This document shows positions 1 through 9,028 of a stretch of 64,000 nucleotides of DNA, piece after piece. This DNA comes from Streptomyces fagopyri (GTDB taxonomy: Bacteria > Actinomycetota > Actinomycetes > Streptomycetales > Streptomycetaceae). Position 1 is the stretch's first letter. Each line of letters opens with the position of its first letter. Both the position numbers and the translations under genes were made by a program. The notes beneath the pieces are model-generated. The model was not told the DNA's origin, searched no databases, and worked only from the letters and a program-made list of their open reading frames with translations. Where the stretch lies: positions 6,262,001 through 6,326,000 of the forward strand of contig NZ_CP045643.1 of NCBI RefSeq assembly GCF_009498275.1, read 5' to 3'.

Positions 1-423
1 GCGTCCCGCGGTCGAGGAGCGCCAGAAGTCGGGGCTGGGGAAGTACGCGTCGAGCGGGACGGAGGGGTTGAACACGATGTGCGGAATCCGGCCGTCGCCC
101 CACTGGGCGCCGAGCAGGGTCTCCAACTCCGTCTGCGCCCGCAGGGGGGACAGATGACGCAGCCCGATCGCGATGAAGGCCGAGTCCCAGGACCACTGGT
201 GCGGATACAGGCCGCGCGAGGGCACGGTGGACGTTCCCGTCCAGTTGTCTTCGAGCACGTGGGCGGCCCTGACGTGCGGCGGGCCGGCGGATTGGACGGG
301 ATCGTATACGTCGGCGGCGGCATGGGTGATCTCGCGCGAGCCGGGCGGAGCGGGGGAGCCCGAGGCGCGCACGGGGGCGGTGATTCCCGCGCGGCGGATG
401 GCGAGTTGGGTTGTGCTGTCCAC
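1..423 (-). CDS. Glycoside hydrolase, GH63/MGH1-like (N-terminal part, runs off the window)
   Basis: The first 141 codons of a gene that continues beyond position 1. The GTG start at 421-423 has a TGA directly in front of it, so it cannot extend upstream, and a GGGGAG ribosome site sits just before. The protein has no signal peptide. It carries YPHQWSWDSAFIAIGLRHL followed by GAQWGDGRIPHIVFNP, which I recognise from the (alpha/alpha)6-barrel GH63/mannosylglycerate-hydrolase-like proteins of actinomycetes; these hydrolyse alpha-glycosides such as glucosylglycerate, but the exact substrate cannot be read from the sequence. The gene is divergent from a ROK regulator, which probably controls it. 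The catalytic residues lie outside the window. Confidence 0.75.
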   Translation of the reverse strand, partial: MDSTTQLAIRRAGITAPVRASGSPAPPGSREITHAAADVYDPVQSAGPPHVRAAHVLEDNWTGTSTVPSRGLYPHQWSWDSAFIAIGLRHLSPLRAQTELETLLGAQWGDGRIPHIVFNPSVPLDAYFPSPDFWRSSTAGR

Positions 424-542
424 TCAGGTCTCCCCGAAGACGTCCGGCCGACCGGTTCGGCACTGGGTACCGTAGGGTTACGTCTATTTAACACGCAAAA
501 CTCAATATGTAATGCAGAGTTGGGGAACGCAAGGGGTTGGGC
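424..542. promoter_or_regulatory. Divergent promoter region between the GH gene and the ROK regulator
   Basis: A 119-bp gap holding the only AT-rich patch nearby (480-515). Possible -10 elements are TATGTA at 506-511 facing the regulator and TAAATA (minus strand, 490-485) facing the glycosidase. ROK repressors usually bind AT-rich inverted repeats, so this patch is the likely operator; no perfect palindrome is visible. The regulator's ribosome site is AAGGGG at 531-536. Confidence 0.45.
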
Positions 543-1781
543 ATGACCGGCATGACGGGAAGGGCGGCGAAGTCCATGAGGGCCGGGAACCAGGCAAGCG
601 CCGGAGATCTGCTCGACCTGGTGCGCAGCGGCCGGGCCACGACGCGCGGCGCGCTGCAACAGGCCACCGGTCTGTCGCGGGCCACGGTCGGTCAGCGCCT
701 CGACCGGCTCTTCCGCGCGGGCTGGCTGCGTCAGGGCGCGGGCGGCCCGGTGGACTCCCCGCTGGGCGGACGCCCCTCCATCACGCTGGAGTTCGACGAC
801 GCGCACGCCGTCGTCCTCGCCGCCGACCTGGACACCCGGCACGGCCGGGCCGCCGTGGTCTCGCTGACCGGCGAGATCCAGGCCGAGCACCACGGCACGC
901 TGCGTATCGAGGACGGCCCGGACGCCGTCCTCGGTGAACTGGGCGGCTGGTTCGGCGAACTGCTGGAGAAGGCCGGGCGGGCCGCCGGTTCGGTGTGCGG
1001 GATCGGACTGGCGGTGCCGGGGCCGGTCGACAGCGAGACCGGCAAGGTCGTGCAGCCGCCGATCATGCCGGGCTGGGACGGTTACGACATCCGCGGGCGC
1101 CTGGGGCGAGCCTTCGCGGAACACGCGGGCGGCGGCACGGGGGCCGGGGTCCCCGTCCTCGTCGACAACGACGCCAACCTGATGGCGTACGGCGAACAGC
1201 GCACCGGGTACCCGGACTGCTCGGCGTTCGCCCTGGTCAAGGTCTCCACCGGTATCGGCGCGGGCATGGTGGTCGGCGGCTCCATCTACCGGGGTGTCGA
1301 CGGCGGCGCCGGCGACATAGGACACATCCGGGTCGGCGCCGACGCGCTGTGCCGGTGCGGGTCGTACGGATGCCTGGCCGCCGTCGCGAGCGGTGGTGCC
1401 GTGGCGCGGCGGCTCGTGGAGGCGGGGGTGCCGGCCGCCTCCGGCTCGGACGTCCGCGACCTGCTGACGGCCGGGAACCCGGAGGCGATGGCGCTCGCCC
1501 GGGAGGCGGGGCGGCAGGTCGGAGACGTTCTCGCGACCGTCGTGACCCTGCTCAACCCGGGTGTGTTGATGATCGCCGGAGACCTGGCCGGGACCCCGTT
1601 CCTCACGGGTGTGCGTGAACTGCTCTACCAGCGGGCGCTGCCCCGCTCCACCGCTCATCTGGACGTGGTGACGTCGAGGCTCGGCGAGCGGGCCGGACTG
1701 GTCGGTGCCGGGGCGCTGGTCGTGGAGTACCTGTACGCGCCGGAGCGGGCCGAGGAGCGGCTGGCGGCACTGGGCGTATGA
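543..1781 (+). CDS. ROK family transcriptional regulator
   Basis: A 412-residue protein with an N-terminal winged helix-turn-helix (about residues 15-75, RGALQQATGLSRATVGQRLD) and a C-terminal ROK sugar-kinase-like domain. The ROK zinc motif is visible as GHIRVGADALCRCGSYGCL, with the expected cysteines. These repressors, related to NagC and XylR, sense a sugar or sugar phosphate through the kinase fold. I chose ATG 543 because AAGGGG precedes it by 6 nt; an in-frame TTG at 537 is less likely. The divergent glycosidase is the probable target. Effector unknown. Confidence 0.88.
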   Translation: MTGMTGRAAKSMRAGNQASAGDLLDLVRSGRATTRGALQQATGLSRATVGQRLDRLFRAGWLRQGAGGPVDSPLGGRPSITLEFDDAHAVVLAADLDTRHGRAAVVSLTGEIQAEHHGTLRIEDGPDAVLGELGGWFGELLEKAGRAAGSVCGIGLAVPGPVDSETGKVVQPPIMPGWDGYDIRGRLGRAFAEHAGGGTGAGVPVLVDNDANLMAYGEQRTGYPDCSAFALVKVSTGIGAGMVVGGSIYRGVDGGAGDIGHIRVGADALCRCGSYGCLAAVASGGAVARRLVEAGVPAASGSDVRDLLTAGNPEAMALAREAGRQVGDVLATVVTLLNPGVLMIAGDLAGTPFLTGVRELLYQRALPRSTAHLDVVTSRLGERAGLVGAGALVVEYLYAPERAEERLAALGV

Positions 1782-1783
1782 GG

Positions 1784-1940
1784 CCCCGGCACCCGGGGAC
1801 GACCGCCACCCGCCACGCGGCGGCACTCAGCCCCCGGCTGCCACCGGCACCCGGCACCCATCGGCACTCAGCCCCCGGCACCCGGCGGCATCCGCCATCC
1901 GCCACCCATCGGCACTCGGTCTCCGGCACCCGGCGGCAGC
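1784..1940. repeat. Imperfect GC-rich direct repeats after the ROK gene
   Basis: The block CGGCACTCAGCCCCCGG occurs at 1821-1837 and 1862-1878 and in altered form at 1910-1926, with CGGCACCCGGC-type pieces between. The whole gap 1782-2398 holds no convincing gene. After the repeat come a strong hairpin and an AT-richer stretch (about 2085-2240) that probably holds the ppdK promoter. Confidence 0.6.
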
Positions 1941-2121
1941 CGCCCGCACGGGCGCTCAGCCCGTGGCCCCAGCGGCACCAGACGTCGTATGACAGTCGTG
2001 TGTCGGGTCCGAGTCGTGGTCCGCATGGTGAAATACCGGCCGTCCTTCCGGCGTGATTCTCGCCACCTCTGATCGGGGTGACGCTCAAATGAGCGGATCT
2101 TGAGCGACTGCACTTCCCTAA

Positions 2122-2144
2122 GGGGTGGCACTCAGTGCCACCCC
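2122..2144 (+). terminator. Strong hairpin, probable terminator after the ROK gene
   Basis: GGGGTGGCAC (2122-2131), loop TCA, GTGCCACCCC (2135-2144): a perfect 10-bp stem. There is no U tract, as is common in Streptomyces. It lies 340 bp after the ROK stop and 255 bp before ppdK, so a role in the ppdK leader is the alternative. Confidence 0.5.
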
Positions 2145-2398
2145 CTGATCGTTCATCGATTAAACTCAGACGTGCCGGAGGCTGCTCAGGTGAGCGTGAA
2201 TATCGATGGGCGCGCTCTCGCTCGTTCAAGAAGTGAAAACATCCCGCTCCGACCGCTTGCCAAGCCTTGACTTTCGATCGCGTGGCGGACGGGTGGTTAC
2301 AGGCGCATGACGTGCAAGTGGACGTACCCAGGTGCCTTCGATCTGGGTATGTTCCTCGCCGTCAGGGCAGCCACCGCGACGTCGAGGAGTCGAGACGC

Positions 2399-5149
2399 GT
2401 GTCGGAAAACAAAGATCCCCACGTAGCCGGGAGCGGCGACAGCGGTGCCGGGGAAGTGAAGTTCGTCTACGACTTCACCGAGGGCAACAAGGACCTCAAG
2501 GACCTCCTGGGCGGCAAGGGCGCGAACCTCGCCGAGATGACCAACCTGGGCCTTCCCGTCCCTCCGGGCTTCACGATCACCACCGAGGCCTGCAAGACGT
2601 ACCTCGACAGCGGCGAGGAGCCCGCGGCACTGCGTGACGAGGTCGGCGCGCACCTTCAGGCGCTCGAGGCCGGCATGGGCAAGACGCTCGGCCAGGCCGA
2701 CGACCCCCTGCTCGTATCGGTCCGTTCCGGTGCGAAGTTCTCCATGCCGGGCATGATGGACACGGTCCTGAACATCGGGCTCTCCGACAAGTCGGTCCAG
2801 GGTCTCGCCCGGCAGTCAGGCGACGACCGCTTCGCGTGGGACTCCTACCGCCGTCTCATCCAGATGTTCGGCAAGACGGTCCTCGGCGTCGACGGTGAGC
2901 TGTTCGAGGACGCGCTGGAGGCCGCGAAGGTGGCCAAGAAGGTCAGCGTCGACACGGAGCTGGAGGCCGCGGACCTCAAGAAGCTGGTCACGAAGTTCAA
3001 GAGGATCGTCAAGACCGAGGCCGGACGGGACTTCCCGCAGGACCCGCGCGAGCAGATGGACCTCGCCATCCACGCGGTCTTCGACTCCTGGAACACCGAC
3101 CGCGCCAAGCTCTACCGCCGCCAGGAGCGCATCCCGCACGACCTCGGCACGGCCGTCAACGTCTGCTCGATGGTCTTCGGCAACCTGGGCCCCGACTCCG
3201 GCACCGGAGTCGCCTTCACCCGCGACCCGGCCTCCGGGCACCAGGGCGTGTACGGCGACTACCTGCAGAACGCCCAGGGCGAGGACGTCGTCGCCGGCAT
3301 CCGCAACACGGTCGCGCTCGCCGAGCTGGAGTCGATCGACAAGAAGTCGTACGACCAGCTGATGCGGATCATGGAGACCCTGGAGAACCACTACAAGGAC
3401 CTCTGTGACATCGAGTTCACCATCGAGCGCGGCCAGCTGTGGATGCTCCAGACCCGCGTCGGCAAGCGCACCGCGGGCGCGGCCTTCCGGATCGCCACCC
3501 AGCTCGTCGACCAGGGCCTGATCGACGAGGCCGAGGCGCTCCAGCGCGTGACCGGCGCCCAGCTCGCCCAGCTGATGTTCCCGCGCTTCGACGACCAGGC
3601 GAAGGTCGAGCAGATCGGCCGGGGCATCGCCGCCTCGCCGGGCGCGGCCGTCGGCAAGGCCGTCTTCGACTCGTACACGGCGATCAAGTGGTCGCGTTCC
3701 GGCGAGAAGGTCATCCTGATCCGCCGCGAGACCAACCCCGACGACCTCGACGGCATGATCGCGGCGGAGGGCATCCTCACCTCCCGCGGCGGCAAGACCT
3801 CGCACGCGGCGGTCGTCGCGCGCGGCATGGGCAAGACGTGCGTGTGCGGCGCGGAGGAACTGGAGGTCGACACCAAGCGGCGCCGGATGACGGCCCCCGG
3901 CGGGGTCGTGATCGAGGAGGGCGACGTCGTCTCGATCGACGGCTCCACCGGCAAGGTGTACCTCGGCGAGGTCCCGGTCGTGCCCTCCCCGGTCGTCGAG
4001 TACTTCGAGGGCCGGATGCACGCCGGCGCGGACGACGCCGACGAACTGGTCGCCGCCGTGCACCGGATCATGGCGTACGCGGACCGGGTCCGCCGGCTGC
4101 GGGTGCGGGCCAACGCCGACAACGCGGAGGACGCCCTGCGGGCGCGGCGCTTCGGGGCGCAGGGCATCGGCCTCTGCCGTACCGAGCACATGTTCCTCGG
4201 TGACCGCCGTGAGCTGGTGGAGCGCCTGATCCTGGCCGACACGGACGCGGAGCGCGAGGAGTCCCTGAAGGAGCTTCTCCCGCTCCAGAAGCGGGACTTC
4301 ATCGAACTCTTCGAGGCGATGGACGGTCTTCCGGTGACGATCCGTCTCCTCGACCCGCCGCTGCACGAGTTCCTGCCCGACGTGACCGAACTGTCGGTAC
4401 GGGTGGCGCTCGCGGAGTCGCGTGGCGACGCCAACGAGAACGACCTGCGCCTGCTCCAGGCGGTGCACAGGCTGCACGAGCAGAATCCGATGCTGGGTCT
4501 GCGCGGTGTGCGCCTCGGTCTGGTCATCCCCGGCCTGTTCACGATGCAGGTGCGGGCCATCGCGGAGGCGGCGGCCGAGCGCAGGAACGCCAAGGGCGAC
4601 CCGCGCGCCGAGGTCATGATCCCGCTGGTCGGCACGGTCCAGGAACTGGAGATCGTCCGCGACGAGGCCGACCGGGTCATCGCGGAGGTGCAGGAGACGA
4701 CGGGCGTCGAACTGAAGCTCGCCATCGGCACGATGATCGAACTCCCGCGGGCCGCCCTCACGGCGGGACAGATCGCCGAGGCCGCCGAGTTCTTCTCCTT
4801 CGGCACGAACGACCTCACGCAGACCGTCTGGGGCTTCTCCCGCGACGACGTGGAGGCGAGCTTCTTCACGGCGTACCTGGAGAAGGGCATCTTCGGGGTC
4901 TCGCCCTTCGAGACCATCGACCGGGACGGCGTGGGCTCCCTCGTCCGCTCCGCCGTCAAGGCGGGCCGCGCGACGCGTCCCGATCTGAAGCTCGGGGTCT
5001 GCGGCGAACACGGCGGTGACCCCGAATCGGTCCACTTCTTCCACGAGGTGGGTCTCGACTACGTCTCCTGCTCGCCGTTCCGGATTCCGGTGGCGCGCCT
5101 GGAGGCGGGCCGCGCGGCGTCGACGTCGAAGGGCAGCGACCACCGGTAG
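2399..5149 (+). CDS. ppdK: Pyruvate, phosphate dikinase
   Basis: A 916-residue enzyme that interconverts pyruvate + ATP + Pi and PEP + AMP + PPi in the cytoplasm, linking glycolysis and gluconeogenesis. Visible domains: N-terminal nucleotide-binding domain beginning KFVYDFTEGNKDLKDLLGGKG; central phosphohistidine domain with GGKTSHAAVVARGMGKTCV, holding the swivelling His; C-terminal PEP/pyruvate barrel with FGTNDLTQT and the catalytic Cys in GVCGEHGGDP. The length fits the family. I chose GTG 2399 because GAGGAG (2384-2389) precedes it and the protein then begins as homologues do; an upstream frame to 2267 is open but unlike the family. Confidence 0.95.
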   Translation: MSENKDPHVAGSGDSGAGEVKFVYDFTEGNKDLKDLLGGKGANLAEMTNLGLPVPPGFTITTEACKTYLDSGEEPAALRDEVGAHLQALEAGMGKTLGQADDPLLVSVRSGAKFSMPGMMDTVLNIGLSDKSVQGLARQSGDDRFAWDSYRRLIQMFGKTVLGVDGELFEDALEAAKVAKKVSVDTELEAADLKKLVTKFKRIVKTEAGRDFPQDPREQMDLAIHAVFDSWNTDRAKLYRRQERIPHDLGTAVNVCSMVFGNLGPDSGTGVAFTRDPASGHQGVYGDYLQNAQGEDVVAGIRNTVALAELESIDKKSYDQLMRIMETLENHYKDLCDIEFTIERGQLWMLQTRVGKRTAGAAFRIATQLVDQGLIDEAEALQRVTGAQLAQLMFPRFDDQAKVEQIGRGIAASPGAAVGKAVFDSYTAIKWSRSGEKVILIRRETNPDDLDGMIAAEGILTSRGGKTSHAAVVARGMGKTCVCGAEELEVDTKRRRMTAPGGVVIEEGDVVSIDGSTGKVYLGEVPVVPSPVVEYFEGRMHAGADDADELVAAVHRIMAYADRVRRLRVRANADNAEDALRARRFGAQGIGLCRTEHMFLGDRRELVERLILADTDAEREESLKELLPLQKRDFIELFEAMDGLPVTIRLLDPPLHEFLPDVTELSVRVALAESRGDANENDLRLLQAVHRLHEQNPMLGLRGVRLGLVIPGLFTMQVRAIAEAAAERRNAKGDPRAEVMIPLVGTVQELEIVRDEADRVIAEVQETTGVELKLAIGTMIELPRAALTAGQIAEAAEFFSFGTNDLTQTVWGFSRDDVEASFFTAYLEKGIFGVSPFETIDRDGVGSLVRSAVKAGRATRPDLKLGVCGEHGGDPESVHFFHEVGLDYVSCSPFRIPVARLEAGRAASTSKGSDHR

Positions 5150-5233
5150 CCGCGGGCGCACCGGGAACTCCGGTCCCTTAGACCGCCATTCGACCCTCAC
5201 CGGCGATCGACGGTTCCGGCGTACGAAAGAAGC

Positions 5234-5263
5234 GGGGCGGCACCTTGTGCGGGGTGCCGCCCC
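5234..5263 (+). terminator. Terminator of ppdK
   Basis: GGGGCGGCACC (5234-5244) pairs perfectly with GGTGCCGCCCC (5253-5263) around an 8-nt loop, 85 bp after the ppdK stop. The rest of the 327-bp gap to 5476 shows no gene; the final part must hold the promoter of the next, small secreted protein gene. Confidence 0.75.
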
Positions 5264-5476
5264 GTCGTGCGTGAGCCTCCGGCGGTCCACGCCGAGGAAG
5301 TCACCGCACCTCAGGAGGGGTTGACCACCCACCCCGACCCTCACCCGCGCCTCCCGTGCTCCCGGATCACCTGATGGGATGGCGATCCGGAGGCCAAAGG
5401 TTTCAGCGCGTTACTGATCCATTACCTTCTGTCATCTCCGGTGGTCGTGGGACTGCCGGGATCAGAGAGGTGACAG

Positions 5477-5887
5477 ATGAAGACGGCGATGGTGAGCGCG
5501 GTGGCGGCTGGGGTGTTCCTTATGGGGATGGGGGTCGCGGCGGCGGAGTCGTGGCACACGATCCCTCCGTTGACACCGACCGGCGTGGCCTTCACCCGCG
5601 GGCACTACCAGTTCAACCCGGCCGGCCGGAATCACGGCGCCTTCGAGTGGACCGGTGAACTCCGGGACGCCTCGGTCGGTGACGGCCACAACGTGTACAT
5701 GCAGGTCCGGGTCGAGGGGCACAACTGGGTCCGCTACTACGGGAAGCAGCGGCAGACCGTGTCCATGCACCACTTCAACTGGGACGGTGCCCAGCGGTAC
5801 ACGGATGACGCGGAGGTCCGGGCCTGTCGGGACCTGGGTGCCGTCGTGCCGGACAACTGCTCCGTGCCGCGCCACTTCGAGCCGTAG
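5477..5887 (+). CDS. Small secreted protein of unknown function
   Basis: 136 residues with a clear Sec signal peptide (MKTAMVSAVAAGVFLMGMGVAAA, cleavage about residue 23-24). The mature part is small and rich in His, Tyr and Trp, with two Cys near the end (RACRDLGAVVPDNC) that could form a disulphide. I recognise no family. The ribosome site GAGAGGTGA precedes the ATG. The gene lies 28 bp before an FtsX-type ABC transporter in the same direction, so it could be that transporter's cargo or partner; this is inference from position only. Confidence 0.75.
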   Translation: MKTAMVSAVAAGVFLMGMGVAAAESWHTIPPLTPTGVAFTRGHYQFNPAGRNHGAFEWTGELRDASVGDGHNVYMQVRVEGHNWVRYYGKQRQTVSMHHFNWDGAQRYTDDAEVRACRDLGAVVPDNCSVPRHFEP

Positions 5888-5915
5888 CCGACGCCCCGGC
5901 GCGCAGGACCCGGGC

Positions 5916-6644
5916 GTGAGCCCGGGTCCGCCCGCTGCTGTTTGCCTGGAGACCCACATCAAAACGTCAGAGATCTTGTCGGCCACGGGGATCGACCTCT
6001 TCTACGGACGGTCGCATGCCGTCAGGGGCGCGACCATCGCCCTGAGGCGGGGAGAAGCGGTAGCGATCACGGGACAGAGCGGGTCGGGAAAGTCGTCCCT
6101 CCTGTACTGCCTGGCAGGCGTATTGCCCGTCACGTCAGGGCAAGTCCGTTTCGAGGGACGAACGTTGGGTGCGCTCGACGATGACCGGCTCAGTGCGCTG
6201 CGTCGCGATCGCTTCGGATTCGTCTTCCAGTACGGGGAGTTGCTGCCCGAACTGACCGTGGAGGAGAACACGGCGCTTCCGCTGAGACTGGCAGGGCAGC
6301 GCAAGAGAAAGGCGCTCGCCGCGGCCGGCGAGGTGCTGGAACGACTCGGGCTCGGCGACCTGCGGGGGCGGCGCCCCTCGGAGGTTTCGGGCGGCCAGAG
6401 CCAGCGAGTCGCTGTGGCGCGTGCCCTCGTGCACCGGCCGGCGGTGGTCTTCGCCGACGAGCCCACCGGATCGTTGGACAGCGCCAACGCCGCCACGGTG
6501 CTGGACGAGTTCCTCGGCCTCGCCCGCTCACAGGGCACGGCCGTCGTCCTGGTCACCCACGACCCGAAGGTCGCGGCGCGGGCGGACCGTCACTACACGA
6601 TGTGCGACGGCTCACTGCTCGTCCGAGAACAGGAAGCGTCGTGA
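5916..6644 (+). CDS. ABC transporter ATP-binding protein (LolD/MacB type)
   Basis: About 242 residues. Walker A is GQSGSGKSS, the signature is VSGGQSQRVAVARAL and Walker B is VVFADEPTGSLDS, followed by the H-loop VLVTHDP. The EPTGSLDS wording is typical of ATPases paired with FtsX-like permeases. The start is uncertain: GTG 5916 has AGGA 7 nt upstream and gives a normal length, whereas TTG 5976 would shorten the N-terminus and lacks a good ribosome site. The stop overlaps the permease start by 4 bp, so the two are translationally coupled. Confidence 0.88.
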   Translation: MSPGPPAAVCLETHIKTSEILSATGIDLFYGRSHAVRGATIALRRGEAVAITGQSGSGKSSLLYCLAGVLPVTSGQVRFEGRTLGALDDDRLSALRRDRFGFVFQYGELLPELTVEENTALPLRLAGQRKRKALAAAGEVLERLGLGDLRGRRPSEVSGGQSQRVAVARALVHRPAVVFADEPTGSLDSANAATVLDEFLGLARSQGTAVVLVTHDPKVAARADRHYTMCDGSLLVREQEAS

Positions 6645-8929
6645 GGGAACTTCTTCTGGGGCTGAAGCTGTTGCTCGGCAGCGGGCGCGGAAATCGCGCG
6701 CGGTTCGCCCTCATGGTGGCGGGCGGCTCGCTCGGTGTGTGCTGTCTGGCGATCGTGCTCGCCATTCCAGGGATCCTCGAATCCCAGGACGGGCGTGTCG
6801 CGGCCCGGCAGCGGGTCGTTGCGCGAGACAGCACCGGCCGTGCGATCTCTGACGGCTTTCCGTTGGCGATCGACCGCACCGATCCCTATGGCGCGACACC
6901 TCTGACCCGGGTCTTCATCGCGCGAGGCACCAGGGAGATCGAGCCGCCGCCCGGTCTGGTCACGCTCCCCCGGGACGGCCAGGTATTCACTTCCCCCGCT
7001 CTGCACCGACTGCTGCGGGCCGAGCCGGGGTTGGCACAGCGGCTTCCGGGCAAGGAGGCAGGGCTGATCGGAGCCAAGGGGCTGGCGCGCCCCGACGAAC
7101 TCGTGGCCTACGTGGGCGTGAGCCGCAGCGCGCTCTCCGACGGACGTCCCGTCAGGCGGTGGGGCATTGGCTACGTGCCGATTCCCACGATGGAGCCTGC
7201 CACGCTCGACACCCTCCGTTTCGCCATGGCAGGTGTCGTGCTGCTGCCGCTCACCGTCTTCCTCTCGGTGTGCGCGCGTCTGTCCGCGGCCGAGCGCACC
7301 CGCCGCCTGGCCGCCCTCCGGCTGCTGGGGCTGAGCAGGAAGGGCACGCAGCGGGTGAACGCCGCCGAGACGGTCGCGGCGGCCACTCTGGGCGCTGTCC
7401 TGGGCCTCTTCCAGTACGAGGTGGTGAACCAGCTCGTGTGCTGGGTCGGCCTGCCCGGCTTCAGCATGTATCCGTCCGACGGGAACCTCTCGGCCACGAC
7501 GGTCGTGGTGTGCCTTGTGGGCTGTCCCGCGCTCGCGTGGTTCGTGGGTCGTGCCAGCGCGCGCAAGGCCGCGGCCAGTCCACTGGCCGTTCGGCGCGGC
7601 GCGGTGGAGAAGGCGCCGTCGAAGTGGGGATTCGTGCCTCTGGCCGCCGGTGTCGGCGTGATGACGGGCTACTGCGTCGCAGGAGCCACGGGGCATGTCC
7701 CCACCAGTACGTTCCTGTCGGCGTGGCTCGTTCCGTCGGCGATCGTCCTCGTCGGCGTGGGGCTCGTGCTGTCTCTTCCCGAGCTGTCCGGGTTTCTGGC
7801 GCGCAGGGTGGCCCGCACCACGGAGTCGCTCCCGCTGGGCCTCGCGATGCGGCGCAACGAGGCGGAGTCCGGTGGTGTGCTCCGGGTGGCCGCCGGCCTT
7901 GTTCTGCTGGTGTTCGTCGCTTCCCTGGCGCAGGGCGTAGTCATCCAGATGAACGAGGTTTCCAGGAACACCTCGGCGGTGCAGCGGTACGACATCCTGC
8001 TCGAGAAGATCGGGGAGTCTCAGCGGCGGGCGCTGGAAAGCCTGCCAGGGCTGCGGACGCACTTCGCCGTGATGACGTCGGACTACGACGGCGGCGAACT
8101 GCCACACAACGCCGCCACCGCGGTGGTCGCCTCGTGTACCCAGTTACGAAGGGCGGTGCGGTCGGTCGAAGGGTGCGTCGACGGACGGCCTCTGTGGCTG
8201 CGGGATTCCGCGCCGACGGAGGGCGGCTTCGAAGCGGGGGACAGCTTCCACTTCGCGCTGGGGGATGGGCGCCACAACCGCGATCTGAAGCTCACGGTGC
8301 CGGACCAGAAGGTGCGGGTCCACAACAAGGCGGGCAGCGAAATGATCGGTGGCGAGGCGATTCTCCTGCCGCCGACCATGCTGCCGAGGCACGTCCGTTA
8401 TCCGCTGCGGACCACCCTCGTTCTCGTCAGCGACTCCGACAACGCGACGGTGCGGCGTGTTCTCGACGGGATCGGCGCAGCCGTCCCTACGGAGATTGTC
8501 GTCCCGCAGGGAGTTGACGTCACCGCCCTCCAGGAGAACGCCATCGTCAAAACCCTCCTCACCGTAGGCATCGTCCTCGGCCTCGTCATCGGTGTCGCCG
8601 CCTACCTCGTGGCCGCCACCGACCGTGCCGTGGAGCGGCGGCCGCAGGTCACCGCGTTGACCCTGCTCGGGGCGCGGGCGCGGACGCTGCGGGCCGTGCA
8701 GGTGGCGCAGGTGGTGCTGCCGTTGGTGGTGGGGCTGGTGCCGGCGGTGCTGGTGGGGAAGATGGCCGAGACGAGTTACCTGGTCGTCGGAGGCGGGACG
8801 GTGTTCTGGGACGGGGCCGGGGTCCCTGTCCTGCTCGTCGGCGCGCTGGGCGTCGTGGCCGTCGCCGCGGTCGGTGCGCTGCCGCTGGTCGGGCGGCGGA
8901 TCGATCCCGAGCTGATTCGGCGTCACTGA
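6641..8929 (+). CDS. FtsX-like ABC transporter permease
   Basis: 762 residues beginning at GTG 6641 inside the stop of the ATPase gene. It has an N-terminal membrane segment, a central group of membrane segments (about residues 200-430), a large extracytoplasmic domain, and C-terminal segments ending near LVGALGVVAVAAVGALPLVG, which matches the two-FtsX-module permeases of the MacB/DevC group. Such systems usually export or extract peptides, antibiotics or envelope components, or transmit force, rather than import. With the preceding ATPase and perhaps the secreted protein at 5477 it forms a three-gene unit. Substrate unknown. Confidence 0.85.
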   Translation: MRELLLGLKLLLGSGRGNRARFALMVAGGSLGVCCLAIVLAIPGILESQDGRVAARQRVVARDSTGRAISDGFPLAIDRTDPYGATPLTRVFIARGTREIEPPPGLVTLPRDGQVFTSPALHRLLRAEPGLAQRLPGKEAGLIGAKGLARPDELVAYVGVSRSALSDGRPVRRWGIGYVPIPTMEPATLDTLRFAMAGVVLLPLTVFLSVCARLSAAERTRRLAALRLLGLSRKGTQRVNAAETVAAATLGAVLGLFQYEVVNQLVCWVGLPGFSMYPSDGNLSATTVVVCLVGCPALAWFVGRASARKAAASPLAVRRGAVEKAPSKWGFVPLAAGVGVMTGYCVAGATGHVPTSTFLSAWLVPSAIVLVGVGLVLSLPELSGFLARRVARTTESLPLGLAMRRNEAESGGVLRVAAGLVLLVFVASLAQGVVIQMNEVSRNTSAVQRYDILLEKIGESQRRALESLPGLRTHFAVMTSDYDGGELPHNAATAVVASCTQLRRAVRSVEGCVDGRPLWLRDSAPTEGGFEAGDSFHFALGDGRHNRDLKLTVPDQKVRVHNKAGSEMIGGEAILLPPTMLPRHVRYPLRTTLVLVSDSDNATVRRVLDGIGAAVPTEIVVPQGVDVTALQENAIVKTLLTVGIVLGLVIGVAAYLVAATDRAVERRPQVTALTLLGARARTLRAVQVAQVVLPLVVGLVPAVLVGKMAETSYLVVGGGTVFWDGAGVPVLLVGALGVVAVAAVGALPLVGRRIDPELIRRH

Positions 8930-9028
8930 CCCGCTGGTCCGGCGTCACTGACCGGGCCCGACGGTCCGAGGCAGGAGAAAGGGGTGCGGCGTACGGTGAG
9001 TGACAGGCATCGGTGAAAGAGGTCCGGC

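Noticed and set aside
2816..5344. Very long open frame on the minus strand across ppdK
   Set aside because: It is the antisense shadow of ppdK in high-GC DNA. Its protein is Arg/Val/Leu/Asp-rich without motifs, and codon bias supports the plus-strand gene.
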